Positions 11,509-24,409 of a DNA stretch of 64,000 nt are shown piece after piece (within the stretch, counting starts at the first letter, position 1; the number at the start of each line of letters is the position of its first letter). A program made the translations under genes and the position numbers. The notes under the pieces are model-generated. The model worked only from the letters and a program-made list of their open reading frames with translations, did not search any database and was not told the DNA's origin. The DNA comes from Telopea speciosissima (lineage: Eukaryota; Streptophyta; Magnoliopsida; Proteales; Proteaceae), in contig NC_057925.1 in assembly GCF_018873765.1 (NCBI RefSeq), forward strand, positions 12,473,568 through 12,537,567, written 5' to 3'.

Positions 11509-11797
11509 TAATTGTAATTTCATGTTGGATTGCGCTTTAGATATTTAGGATATCTCATATATGATTTGTTAACATATTTAATCATGTTTAATATCATTGG
11601 TGATGCTTAAACATGCATTTTCTAAAAATTTGCCCTCTAGGGGTATCTTGGTAATTATTATTGTTTCAAGTTGGATTACATTTTAGGTGTTTGGAATGCC
11701 TCACATATGTTTTTTTAACATATTTAATCATGTTAAATATCATTGGTGATGTTTAAATGTGATTTTCTATAATTCTACCCTCCAGGGGCACTATGGT
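11509..11797. repeat. About 150-bp tandem array, middle part
   Basis: The array interrupted at 9558 continues here for about two units with the same ATATTTAATCATGTT and GTGGTGATG blocks. It is interrupted again at 11797 by the hAT-like element. Confidence 0.8.
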
Positions 11798-14700
11798 TAG
11801 GGCTGTAAATGGATAGCCGAAAATCCGAATCCGATCCGAGTTCGAATTCGTTTAAGAGGTTCCGAATCCAAAATTTTGGTTTTCAAAAAATATCCGAATC
11901 CGTCCGAAAACTAATCGGATTCGGAGTCGGATAATAATTGGATAATTTATTATCCGAATGTAAATTATGGTTTTTTAATATTTTTTATAAATAACTATCA
12001 ATATTACTGTATTGCCCTTATTATTTGTATTTTATAAGGTTATTTTCGTAATATCACTCTTAAGTCTTAACCTAATTAGGGCTTCCTATTCTCTTGAATC
12101 CCTTTCTCCCTCTTTCACTCTCGATTCAAGTCTCAGAATTTCAACACTCAAGCTCTCAAGCTCTCAACGGCGCCCGCCACTCAACCTCAAGCTTGATCAC
12201 TCACTCTTGAAGCGGCCCTCAAGCATTCGCACACCTCGAGGTCGACTAATTAGATATACGATTCTTCTTCTCTTGATCTCTCTTGGTTGGCAAGTATCTC
12301 TGGTTTGGTGTTGTGCTAGGCAATAAACCGAAGAATCCCATTTGGGGAAGATATACTGAAATTTATACTTTATAACTTTCCATTTTTGTGGGTTTGTTTT
12401 TGCAGTGATAGATGTTTATACTTTGATTCAGGCTCTCAGCTCTTGGTTTCATGTGTTTAGTTTCAGGCTTTGAACACTTTAAGCTCTTGTCTCATTCAAT
12501 TTCTTTGGCTTGATTAAACCCCAAATGAGTTTGAAAATTGGACTCATCAGGTCTGCAGGCCTTGGAGTTGCATAATTGCATAGTAAGGTAGTTTACAGAC
12601 GGCATGAATCCTTGAAAGGGATTCATGAACTGTAAAATTTTTCTGTTTTACAAATAAAATCATGGAAACCAATAATTTCTCAAGATATTCCATGATTCCC
12701 TTTGTCCCCTTCCTTAATTCACATGGATTTTAATGGTGAAGTTGGACAAAGTCCATTGTTCAAATCCTTGGATTTCTTATGGTGAAACTTTTTAGGTTCA
12801 GTTGTCTGGTCTTACAAGGATGAATCCATACTGAGACCTGTGTTCTAGGATCACCTCGATGGTCGGTGGCGATGGTGGAACATCAATTCAATTAGGTTTT
12901 AGAAGAAGAAGGAGAAGAGGGAGTGAAGGGGTGAAGAGGGTTTTATTGCAAGTTAGGGTTCTTCAAGAATAAAAATAAGAGAAACAATTTGGGAAAGATA
13001 TTCGCATTGAGCATCTGTTTCTACTTTCAATGGCAACTAATAAGTAAAACTGAAGCAATAAATATGACGTTGATTGCAATTCTTGTACAATCTTTTTTTA
13101 TTGATAAAGCAATTCTTGTACAATCGTGGCTCTATAAGAGTTACACAAGTTCTTGTTGTTTCTGAAAAATCATTAAATATGGCCCTATATGGGTGATCTA
13201 TTTGCTAGGAATTATTTGTTCATGCAGGTCACTCCATCTCCTTTGAAGTGTACCGATAAGTCCTACATGGGTCTTGGCCTTCATGGCTATACTTCATAGA
13301 CCTCTCTTGGGAAGATTGCTTAGTGGTCAATGAAGTCCTCTGTTGGTATACTCTGTTTTTTTTATACTCTGTTTTTCTTATCTTCTTTCCTTTGGGTTAT
13401 GTTTTTAGATAATTTGTAATTCTATGGAAGGTTATAATATGATCAAATGTTTTCTCAATTCTCACCATTCTTTGATGCTGTCTTTAGGTTAATGTAAAGG
13501 AACTAATTAGGATAATTGGTATACAAGTACAGGGAATCTAATCTCCATTACAGATCTAAATGCAACTAGTATAAAATGGATTACAGATCTAATCTCACTT
13601 GATTAGCCCTGCCTAGAGCTGGCATTTGTCTTTTGCATTAACTATTGTAAATGCCATTTGTTTCATTTCATAAGCACAATTATCATTCTAATTTGTTCTA
13701 TCATGTTGTCTCTTGCTGTGCATTATTATTTACATTTTCTTTTTCTCCAAGTCTTGGTCAATTGAGTGATAAGTTGATGTTAGTCTCTATTTAGATGGCT
13801 GCCTTTATCCGGAATTACAGTGGTCTCCCTCGAATATCACTCATGTACATTTAATGAGATGATATCTTGCAATTAAGTTGTCCACATTTAGTAATTTATT
13901 CAACTTACCTCAAGTAGGCTTTGCTATTTGTTTATGTGCATTTTTTATTATTCTTGAGCCTTGTGAATTTTTGGAGTAATTGCTAATTGAAGCATAGGTA
14001 CATGTTTAAATCCATGTGAGAGACATGAATTTCCTCTATAGATCCTAAGTACATCTTGTTTAATTTTTCTCTCTTCCCTCGATTGTTTTTAGGTTAAACA
14101 ATCTTGATTCAAGATTGAGTTTTGGAAGATTTGAGCTAGGAGCAAAGATTGGAACTTGGAAGTGCCCAAAAAAGTGGGAGTGTGGGTTTCTCAAAGAGGT
14201 AACCTTTGATCTTATTTATAGCAAGTAACTTATTGTGGTGATGGGTTGCTACTAAGAATCAATGGGCTCATTCCTCAAAGTAACTTATAGATATTGCTCT
14301 TATCATTTAATAAATGTTTATTAATAGATTGTGAATCAAGTAGATAAGATCATTTGCTAAGGCTTGTCATATTTCTATTGTAGGCAGATGGTTTCCAATT
14401 TTCACATTGGTTGGAGTTGTTATCAATGGAGCTTCGTTGTTTGAAGCACAAACTTATGACAAGCTTGCAGAGTATTTATATGTGTAATCCTATTTAGAAA
14501 TGTACTAGTGTAATCGTTTATTTCCGGTAGTTTAGTTTAGAATTGCAAAATACTATGGTGTTTGTCTTTGAACAAGTGTTTGCTAGTTTTTTACCTTGAA
14601 CTCATGCTTAAGGATTTGTTAAACACATAAAGAGCTTCATTTTGGGGTTTGATTTGAAAATCACAGGTTCAATCTACACTATTGTCATTTTGAGCTTTAT

Positions 14701-15131
14701 TACCTACATTTGGTGAAAAGTATTACTATTTACCATGGGTATAGTTTTCAAATGACAATGGTGTAAAAAACTTCATTTTGAGGTTTGATTTGAAGATAAC
14801 AGGATCAATCTATCCATTAACCTAATGATAATCCAATTTAAAGAACAAAATAACACCTTTCTAAGAATAGGCAGCAGTTTAATAAAATAGGTAATCAGAG
14901 TCGAAAATCGGTAATCGGAGTTGGAAATCCATAAGTTTAATTGTTCATGAATCGGATAGTTTATCGGATCGGATAGTATCCGAATATCCAATAAACTTTC
15001 GGATTCGGATACGGTAATACCATTTAAATATCCATCGGATATCGGATCGAATTCGGATAGTGTATTTGTTAAATGGATTCAGATTCGGATAGTAGTGAAT
15101 CCAAGCCGAATCCGAGCCGTTTACAGCCCTA
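11798..15131. mobile_element. Non-autonomous hAT-like element, 3.3 kb
   Basis: The ends are TAGGGCTGTAAATGG at 11798 and its inverted match TTTACAGCCCTA ending at 15131. Flanking 8-bp strings ACTATGGT (11790-11797) and ATTATGGT (15132-15139) agree at 7 of 8, the hAT duplication length. Both subterminal regions are packed with TCCGAATCCG-type repeats in opposite orientation, as expected for transposase-binding subtermini. The interior has no transposase. A plus-strand frame at 12012-12326 (104 residues) is Leu/Ser-rich and not recognised. The rest is AT-rich and intron-like, so it is probably an internally deleted or sequence-capturing derivative. Confidence 0.8.
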
Positions 15132-15330
15132 ATTATGGTAATTAGTGTCATTTTGAGCTAGTTTATCTTTTTTTATATTTGGAATGTGTCACATATATGT
15201 TGTTAACACATTTAGTCATATTTAGATCAGTGGTGATGTTCAAACATGATTTTATTTGCATTTTATGCCTTTATGCCCCTAGGGTTATTTTTGTAATTTT
15301 CATTACTTTATGCTGGTTTGCATGTTTAAT
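15132..15330. repeat. About 150-bp tandem array, right part
   Basis: The array resumes with GTTAACACATTTAGTCAT, GTGGTGATGTTCAAACATG and TATGCCCCTAGGG, then ends near 15330. Confidence 0.75.
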
Positions 15331-16559
15331 GTCTTATGATGTATGATGATGAGATTTTGACTTTAGATCAACCTTGTATATTGTTATATGAGACCTTGTT
15401 TAGAGAGAATTTATGAATCCTAGCATCTGACACAAAGGACCGACTCCACCGGATGGAGTGAGGTACGTAAAACCTTCCCGTTAACGTAACCTGACCTCTT
15501 ACCCATTCTCTGGTCAGATCACATGAAATCAATTGTAGGCCTATCCTCTAATCAGGATTTGGGCTACCTATTTAAGGTTCAAGGTGTAGCGCCCCCAAAT
15601 TTGGGTAAGATATGAGTGCAGGCTCTCGCAAGCCACCGTTAAATAACGGCGTGAAATTTCTTATTATTATTGTTTTTTAATTTCGGCAACATGTCCCCTG
15701 TAGCTATGCACTTTCATTAACATCAGTGACTTGTAAATATCACTCATAATAAAATCTATCTACAACCAGTGAATATATGTATATACATATCCAAAATTTA
15801 TCCTTCTGATTCTATGAATCCATTCTAGCATCATGATATTGTCCGTTCATTATGTACATCTCCAAGTGAAATTTTCATAACAGACCATAATATTAAGGTC
15901 CACAACTAACTATTCATTTAAACTACTCATACTCATCTATCTATGAAATTTTGTAAACATGTATCTATGAATTCCATCAAAAGTTTGTTTATCTAATTAC
16001 ATAAAAAACAACTATATACACAAAAGTATCTCCTGAAGTCAAATCTCCAATCCTCTACTGGGAAGGTTGGACACCTTTCCCCTTAGCTTTCTAGATGCAA
16101 TTGGCACACTGGCATTCCACATATGTGTGCCCTGTAAAAATATAGTAGCTATGGGGTAAACAGCTAACTCAGTGAGAAGGAAAACAATTCAATTAATGCT
16201 CTGGTATACAAAGTCATGCTATGCTGATCGAAAAGCTCATGTTGTGAAAAAAAATGCTATAATGGAAGTTTATAATTCAAATATGCTATCAATGATTGTG
16301 AAATAAATAACTAGCATGCATGAAACTTATAAACAATAAAACCATTGCTTATCTATTACTATTCTTATTCTAAGATATATATCAATCTGTTGTCCTTTTA
16401 TCATAACTTTAACTGTCAAATTCTTATTTTCTTTCTGTAACTCACTGTGTCTGTCAATCTGTTATTTTTTTTTTCTTCTTATAACTTACTGCATCTATCA
16501 TTCACTTATTATTATTTACTTTTTTTTTTTTTTGCTCACTGTATCTGATTGTCACCTCA
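15331..16559. other. Anonymous repeat-like stretch, no gene
   Basis: No credible reading frame is present. A string TGTAGCGCCCCCAAATTTGG at 15594 resembles the terminus of plant gypsy LTRs read in reverse (ending GGGGGCGCTACA). The part after it, together with sequence after 26390, may be one LTR-type repeat into which the copia element later inserted. I could not delimit it. Confidence 0.3.
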
Positions 16560-16715
16560 ATGAGTGATGATTTTCCATCTCACCGCCAATTTCTTGGTCG
16601 AAACCATAATGAGTCCGATGATCTTCTATCTCACCACCCATTTCTTGGTCGAAACCTCAATGAGTCTGATGATTTTCTATCTCACTGCCCATTTCTTGGT
16701 CGAAACCTCGGTAAG
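16560..16715. repeat. 51-bp tandem repeat, three units
   Basis: Three units of about 51 bp contain GATGATTTTCTATCTCAC, CATTTCTTGGTCGAAACC and AATGAGTC. The period is a multiple of three, so a plus-strand frame stays open across all units. The frame then runs into minisatellite and LTR sequence, so a gene is unlikely. Confidence 0.88.
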
Positions 16716-16729
16716 TCGATGATTTTCTA

Positions 16730-16888
16730 TTATATTTTTTCTATTATGCTTGGCTCTTTTACTATTTCTATTGTGCTTACTATACTTTTGTCCATTCTGG
16801 CTCTACTATGCTTTACTATGCTCGTTGTACTTTATTGTGCTTTACTATACTTTGTTGACCATTCTGTACTCTACTGTGCTTTACTATG
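16730..16888. repeat. CTTTACTATA-type minisatellite, left part
   Basis: Short repeats built from CTTTACTATACTTTGTTG, CTCTACTGTGCTTTACTATG and relatives cover this stretch. The copia element entered within the string CTATG; the array continues beyond it at 26111-26390. Confidence 0.9.
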
Positions 16889-18591
16889 TGTTGGTCAAAC
16901 AACGGTCCAGGGATCAAACCATGGTTCCCTAGGGAGACCAAGATATTTATCCTTAGGGTTTTGCACGCCCTGGGTTAGCCCATGGTGTCCCATGGGTGCT
17001 CCATTTTAATTTTTAGGGCTTCCCATGGTTGCCCATGGGAACCCTGGTGCATCCCTGTTAGGGTTTCTCCTTCCCTCATGTGTCCCATAAAATTTATTAT
17101 CACAGTAGGGACGAAGAAACTCATCCCTAGTCCATCACATGGCAAGGGGGATCCATCCCATACTCGAATGCGCAGCGGCAATAAATCGATTCGAGTTTCT
17201 TTCGCATCCCATAAATATTAATAATCAATGAACAGAAGGAATTAATAAAGAACTACTAACCTGGTGAGCCTCAAGTGTTGCTCCTCCAATAGACAGTGGT
17301 TCTTCCTCCAGCGAGCGCTCCAAGCAAACAGATCTGAACCTCCAATGGTACTACCAAGGTTCTACACGCCAGTCCCAGATGCCCTCAAACTCCTCAGCAC
17401 AGATCTAGGGTTTCACAAACCCTAACTCTCAAACACAGGTGAGAGAAGCAAGAAGAAGAAGAGAGATCACAAGAGCGAGAGAGAGAAACCAAAAATGTAG
17501 GAGAGAGAGTGTCTGCTCCAAAAACGTGGAGAGTTCCCTCTTCTGCGTTTTATGGTCCCCTATTTATAATAATAAGGTTTAATTAAATCCTAGATAGATT
17601 TAATAGAGCCCTAGTGAGAGTCTGACTCTCTCTCTCTCACAGTCTGGCAGTTCTGTTTAAACTCAAAGTGCTACACAGGTGAAGAAGCAGAATCTAATAG
17701 GGAAAGTATTAATTAGATTCTTTATTTAATTATTAATGGATAATTACAATTAGCACAAAATCCATTACTTAAATAAAGAGCCAATTAAATTAGCAAATTC
17801 CAAATAACTCCCTATATGATAGAAATTTATCATATACAACCCCCCCACTAATCAACACCATCATTATGGAATCTAGGGCATGTACACATGTACTGCCAAA
17901 CCCCAATCCATAGTACATGTCCATATAAGAGCGGCTATGCATCCGATCGGGTCCCGCAAAACTCGATAAAACACTTTATTTGAAATAACAATAAATAATG
18001 TATCATTTTATGTAAAATAAATTTTGCAAAACCATTTCCAAAAGCGATCTGGATCCATTACGATCCGACCATGCACAGACAGTCTCTATCTTGGTGTTCC
18101 CCAATCGGGCAGTGGTGACCGTGTTGGGTAACTTCTTCACTCACAAAGTGTTCACGCATTCCCAAAACACGGCTTTGACTTGCTTGAGTCTCAGTCATTG
18201 ATGAACCAAAGAATGCGATCACACTTTGCGTGTGAGTTCCCTCAGTAGGGTGTCGGTGACACATGTCTATCCCTTCCTACATCCGCGATTACATGAGGGA
18301 ATCGACAAAGTAGATTCTTTGCCAATGCACACATCAAACATGTGAGCACTTACATTCGTACCCTGACATCACATGTCTAGGCATACCCAATGCGACGACC
18401 ATATGATAAGGGTGCCCAGCCCAAACCCTAGTCGTGACTACCATTTTAAGTATAACTTACAGACACATAATGCTCAAAAAGTTTATATCGCATGTGACAG
18501 TATTAAACTAAAGTATATAAATGTTCAATACAAAGGGGAACCGGGTTGAACTAGACCAAATCGGGTTTGATGGACACACACTTATCCAACA
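16889..18591 (-). repeat. Copia 1, 3' LTR
   Basis: This 1703-bp LTR starts TGTTGGTCAAACAACGG and ends CTTATCCAACA on the plus strand. It is close to the partner LTR but differs by many small changes, a striking share of which swap CAG for CG or CGAG. Confidence 0.96.
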
Positions 18592-18602
18592 ATCTCCCAC
18601 TT
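18592..18602 (-). promoter_or_regulatory. Copia 1 polypurine tract
   Basis: Read on the minus strand, AGTGGGAGAT directly precedes the 3' LTR. This is the expected position for the plus-strand primer. Confidence 0.7.
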
Positions 18603-18729
18603 GTACATCAAAGCCAATTCATCATACATTTTAAACCCATGCCCTCCATGTGTTTCTCAAACACTCTTAGTGACAAACCCTTTGTCATGGCATCAGACAC
18701 ATTTTCAGTTGTGTCCACTTTGGAGATAC

Positions 18730-21700
18730 TCACGTCACCCTTTGGATAATCTCTCCGATGAGGTGATACTTTTGCACGTGCTTGTTCCTCCGATGAGCCC
18801 TAGGCTCCTTAGCTTGTGCAATGGCCCCTCTGTTGTCACATAACGGGAATAGGGCCCTTGACAAGATCGGGACTACCTCCAAATCGATAGGAATTTCCTT
18901 AGCCAAACACCTTCTTTTCTTTGCATCACAAGCTGCAAGGTATTTTGCTTCGGTAGTAGAATCGGTGTAGACTTTTGTTTCGTACTCTGCCACACAATGG
19001 CACCTTCACCCATTAGATATACCATCGCAGACGTGGATTTTTTGTCATCCTTGTCAGTTTGGAAATCCGAATCTGTGTATCCCAATGCTGACAACTGATC
19101 AGATCTAAAAACCAAGAAATATTCCTTAGTCCTTTTCAGGTACTTGAGGATATTCTTGACAGCACTCCAATGCTCACGTCCAGGGTTAGATTGATAACGA
19201 CTTACCATACCTACTGCATAGCAAATGTCCGGCCTCGTACACAACATAGTGTACATAAGACTCCCTCTTGAGGCATAGGGAATCCTCTTCATCTCTTCAA
19301 TGTATGCTCGAGCGAGGACATTGAGATCGAAAAGATTGACTCCATGTCCGAAGGAACACTTCCCCTCTTGGAGTTCTCCATACTAAATCTGGTCAGGACT
19401 TTGTCTATATAGGTAGCCTGTGACAAGGCTAGCATCCTTTTCTGGCGATCTCTTACGAGTTTGATCCCAAGGATATAGCTAGCTTCACCAAGGTCTTTCA
19501 TTGAAAATATTGTGGATAACCACTGCTTTCTCGATGAAAGGAATCTTACATCATTACCAATCAGCAATATGTCATCTATATATAAAACAAGAAAACATAC
19601 TGCCCTCCCACTGATTTTCTTGTAAACGCATGTTTCATCCATGTTTTGATCAAAACCAAATGATTTGATTGATTGATCAAACCTGATGTTCCAGCTCCTG
19701 GAAGCCTGCTTCAGCCCATAAATGGACCTCTATAATTTGCACACCTTTCTTTCTTCCTTCAAGGAAGAGAACCCCTCTGGCTATTCCATGTAGATTTCCT
19801 CTTGAAGGAACCCATTTAGAAATGCAGTCTGCACATCCATTTGCCAGATCTCATAATCAAAGTGTGCTGCGATAGCCAATAAAATCCTGATGGATTTCAT
19901 CATCGCTACTGGTGAAAAGGTTTTCTCATAGTCTATACCCTCTTTCTCGGTATAGCCCTTTACTACCAGTCTCGCTTTGAATCTTTTGACCTTTCCATCT
20001 GCGCCCTTCTTCCTCTTGAAGATCCATTTGCATCCAATTAGCTTGACGCCAAGTGGTGGATAGACTAGAGTCCAGACCTTGTTGGAATGCATCGAATCAA
20101 TTTCAGAGCGCATTGCCTCTAGCCACCTAGTGGCATCAACATCTTTTAGAGCCTCAAAGTATGTCATTGGATCATCATCCGATTCAACCGATACCATGTG
20201 GAACTCTTCCACAGTTTCCTCTTCGGTTAAAAGAGTTAGCCTGGTGGGTGGTCTAATAGTCCTCCCATTGCGTCGAGGTTCCTCAGGTGTTGGTATTTCA
20301 GCGAGTATGTTAGTTGGTCTCACTTCTGAAAGTGACGTTTCTGAGCCATCTGATAGCTCTTTTATGACTACGGTTCGGACCTCACGGGTCATCATTTCTT
20401 CCTCAAAAATGTGACATTTTTACTTACAATGACCTTTTGGTCAACTGGGTCATAGAAATAATAGCCTATCGTGCCTTTGGGGTAGCCTAAGAAATAGCAT
20501 CTCGAAGTCCTGGATTCCAACTTGTCTGTTTGTTGCTTTCGCACATGTGCTATGCAATCCCATGCCCTAAGGTGTTGAATACTGGGCTTTCGCCCCTTCC
20601 ACAACTCAAAGGGTGTCTTGGCTATAGACTTAGATGGAACCCTATTCAAGATATATACCGCCGTCTTTAAAGCGTACCCCCAGAAAGAAAGAGGCAGCTC
20701 ACTATAAGTGAGCATCATCCTGACCATATCCAATAGGGTCCGATTGCGTCGTTCGGATACACCATTTTGTTGTGGTGTGCTTGGATTAGTTAGCTAACTA
20801 ACTATCCCTTGGGATATGAGATGTTCTTTAAACTCATCTGATAGATACTCCCCTCCACGATCTGATCGTAAGGACTTGATGCGTTTATCGAACTGTCTTT
20901 CGACCTCGGCTTGGAATTCTTTGAATTTATCAAAGGCTTCTGATTTCCTATGCATCAAGTATATGTAACCATATCTAGAGTAATCATTGGTGAACGTGAT
21001 AAAGTACTCATACCCATATCTTGCTTGTATGTTTATGGGTCCACACACGTTAGTGTGTATTAACTCCAACAGATCTGTGGCTCTAGCACCTTTATTGCTA
21101 AAGGGTTTTTTGGTCATTTTGCCCTGAAGGCATGACTCACAGGTGGGGAATGGTTCCACCCTTAGACTCTCTAAGGGCCCATCCCTCACCAATCTACTGA
21201 TTCGGTCCACATTTATGTGACCCAATCTTAGATGCCATAAATATGTTGAGTTCACTGGAGCTGCTTTTCGTTTCAAATCAACATTTGAAACAACATTCAT
21301 TCTAATAGGGCAATCTAGAAAATATAAACCACTTTGCATATATCCGGATGCCACAAAGGAATTATTAAAACGAATAATCAATTTAGAATTAAAGGAAAAA
21401 TTATTTCCGTCCAAAACAAGTTTTGAAACTAAAATTATCTTCCTCTTGAAAGAGGGTACATAATAGCAATCCTTTAAAACTAAACTAGCAGAACTAAAAT
21501 TTAAAATAAAAGTTCCCATAGCCAACGCCATGGTCTCAGCTCCAGTGCCCATCCGAAGATGCACTTCATTTCTTTCCAGGTTCCTTATCTCCTTGAACCT
21601 TTGCAAATCATTGCAAATGTGAACAGTGGATCCACTATCCACCAACCAAGAATTGGTCGGTTCAAAAGATAAATTAGACTCATAAAGAACGTGAACATCA

Positions 21701-22500
21701 CATGTACCTTCTTTAGCAACCTCTGTTTCATCCGGCTTCTTATCTTTCAAAGTTGCCAGGTAAGCACGACAGTTTCTTTTCCAGTGACCCTCCTTCTTGC
21801 AATAGAAGCACTTGCCTTTGTCTTTATTGCCAGACTTCCCACCCTTGGCTTTCAGGGTCTTGCCCTTACTTCCCTTTTTCTTCTTCTTCCCATTTGAAGA
21901 AGGCTTTGCCTCAGTTGCATTGACCTTAGCCTTGTCCTTTTTCAATGACGCTTCAGCCTCTATCAGTGCATTAGCAAGCTCGGAGAGCTCCATCTCCTTC
22001 TCGGACATCTTGTAGGACATCCTAAAAGGTGTGTAGGCAGAAGTGAGTGGCGCTAAGATTATATCAGTCTTGTATCGTAGGCTGAAATCAGTCCCCATGG
22101 ATTCTAGTTTTTCAAACAGATTGATCATTTTCATTACATGATCCATCATTGGAGTCCCCTAGGACATCTTGGAGTTATGGATTTGACTCACTGCATCAGA
22201 ATGTGCGTGTGTCAACTGCCTGTTGAACAATTCAGCAAGCTTATCCATTTTACCCCAGCAGTGCATATATCTTTGACTGAGTCTACAACTGACTTTTTCA
22301 ACGATCCTAGGATATAGAGTGATGCCTTGGAATCCCTCATGAGGAACTCTTGCATCTCTTCATTTGCCTCAAAATCGTTTGGGTCGGGTTGAGGAGGAAC
22401 TTGTTCATCTAGAAGCGTGTCTGATCCTTGCGATCGGGAGCAACTTAATGCTCTGGTACCAATCGACATAGTTTGTACCATTAAGTTTGTATTCGCTAGT
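18730..22500 (-). pseudogene. Copia 1 gag-pol polyprotein, degenerate
   Basis: Gag begins near 22500 and is frameshifted around 22240. The longest open piece (20794-22149, 451 residues) holds the gag C-terminus, a CCHC knuckle CFYCKKEGHWKRNC (residues 114-127), the protease motif DSGS (171-174), the HHCC pre-integrase domain and the integrase core. Its first integrase acidic motif reads HTNVCGP where the family has Asp. A TAG ends the piece at 20794-20796. The rest of integrase lies at 20392-20733, reverse transcriptase at 19289-20395 (catalytic YIDD), and RNase H at 18730-19292 in two overlapping frames. At least four breaks separate the pieces, so no polyprotein can be made. Confidence 0.93.
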
Positions 22501-24393
22501 GAGTGTTAACGAGGTTGGAATTAACGGCAGTCATCATATATTAATCTACAGATGCACAAGTAAATAACCACATGCTAATTAATGACCATTGAAAATAATA
22601 AATTGAGCACACACACATCAATGGTCTTTCATGATTTGGGTTTCTCTCATAACCCAAAAGATGAATTGGATACCTACAACCCTTGCATGCATAACTTACC
22701 CTGTCGGGAGTCATTATACACACCATGGTAGTGTGGACTAAGCTGTCCGCCTCATAGGCTTCCAATATTTTTGGCCACCTGGGTGTCATGTCCAGATTCT
22801 TTCGGCTGACATACACCCAAGTCATGTACTTACCTATTGCATTAGTTAAAAACATGGAATCATGAAAGATGGCCCACTGTCGCAGTGCCCTCTCACTATC
22901 CATACCCTAACATATCTAGATAGAGGTACATATAGATAAATGTGTGACAAAGGTCCTGGCAATGTCCTGTCGGCTTATGCGGGGTCATGTCACACACTTT
23001 CTACATTTATCTTCAATAGGAGGCCATGGACATGTCTACCGATTAAGACTAGTCCATATCATACATGTATTGTGAATGAAGAGGGATTAATTAACTCTCA
23101 CATACATGGATAGATTTAAACAACATAATTAATTAATATTAATTAAAAGTGATTATGGGATGGCGGCATTTTTATCAGAAGCAATTAAAGAACTCTCCCA
23201 ATAAAAATAAAACTAATAACTTTAGGTGCATTTATCATACCATAGATGCCACGCCTCGATCATCTCCTCCGCTTGATTACGCCTTCAAAGTAGGTGACTT
23301 GTATCTCCATAAGCTTTGAGCACCACATGTGGATCACCATCAACATGCCCTGGGAGTCCTAACTCCTCTAAAATTATAATGGAAACCTAAGAAAAATTCT
23401 ATACACTTTCCTTTCCATAATAATAAAGAAACCCCGCATGGAGAAACCAACCCACCATTTGGGCTGCCCATGGGGTGGAGTACATTTGTTTATAAAAAAG
23501 ATAGGGGGAGAAAGAGAAAGAGAGAGAAGCATCACATCCACCCATAACCCCATGTATCACATACATAAACAATCCATCCATTTATTAGAATGCCATTCCC
23601 ATAATCACATCATAATATAATTCCATGCATGAGCATTAAAGCAAGTAAACCAAAAATTAAAACATGGATTCCTTCAATTATTGAACCACCGCATCGCATG
23701 TGATAACATGTATCCAAGCCCATAAAATTAAAATCGCATTTTAATTGCAAGTGGGTAAAGAGTGAATCTCTTCACCCATCATCATCCTCCAAAAAACAAA
23801 ACAAAATAATAAAATTCTGTTTTGAAAAAATAATGTTTTTTTTATTTTTTTATTGTTAAACTGGAGGGAAAACAAGGGGGTGCATGCAGCCCACATGCGC
23901 AGGCTGCAGGCACTCCCTGCGCAGCCCATAGGCACAAGGCCCACGAGCAGCAGTGCGGCCTGCAGCCCGTAGGCTAAAGCCCACGGACAGTAGGCTGCAG
24001 GCCCGCAGCCCGTAAGCTTGCTGCCAGCAGGCGGCAGCCCGCAAGGGGATGCGCACAAGGGTAGGTTCATGGGGGAGGGCGTGCGCAGAGGCTTGGCAGC
24101 ATGCGCTCTCCCCCCCCCCCCCCCAATATAGAATATGATTAAAAATTTTTTAAATTAAAAATTAATAATCACAACCTAATTGGATACATGCTTCAATAAT
24201 TGGAATAAATAAAACAAACCAAATCCATCATCACATGGGTAGGTTGTTACACTAACAACCTTGTAACTACCCATGTGCACATGGGAAGGTTGTTACAACA
24301 ACCATATTCTAACCACCCATGTGCCAACTTACATTCCACTCATAATAATTATATTAAACTATTAATTATCTAATATTCATGGGTGGGAAAGGT
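22501..24393 (-). other. Copia 1 long untranslated leader
   Basis: About 1.9 kb separate the primer site from gag, unusually long for copia. A minus-strand frame at 22541-22903 (120 residues) is open but unrecognised. The leader includes a GC-rich pocket (23875-24060) built from GCAGCCC-type repeats and a run of fifteen C (24110-24124), which reads as G on the element's sense strand. Confidence 0.6.
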
Positions 24394-24406
24394 GGCTCTA
24401 ATACCA
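24394..24406 (-). promoter_or_regulatory. Copia 1 primer-binding site, initiator Met tRNA type
   Basis: On the minus strand TGGTATTAGAGCC lies three bases inside the 5' LTR. It matches the usual copia site TGGTATCAGAGCC at 12 of 13 positions. Confidence 0.85.
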
Positions 24407-24409
24407 CAC

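Noticed and set aside
6878..16176. One large LTR element from TGTAGACCC to ACTCA/GTGAG with GTGAG duplication
   Set aside because: GTGAG at 6873-6877 and 16172-16176 could pair, but no LTR repeat, primer site or purine tract supports it, and a 5-bp match over 9 kb is weak.
23741..24070. Ala/Gly/Cys-rich proteins at 23741-24070
   Set aside because: They overlap the GC-rich repeat pocket of the copia leader and have no family motif.
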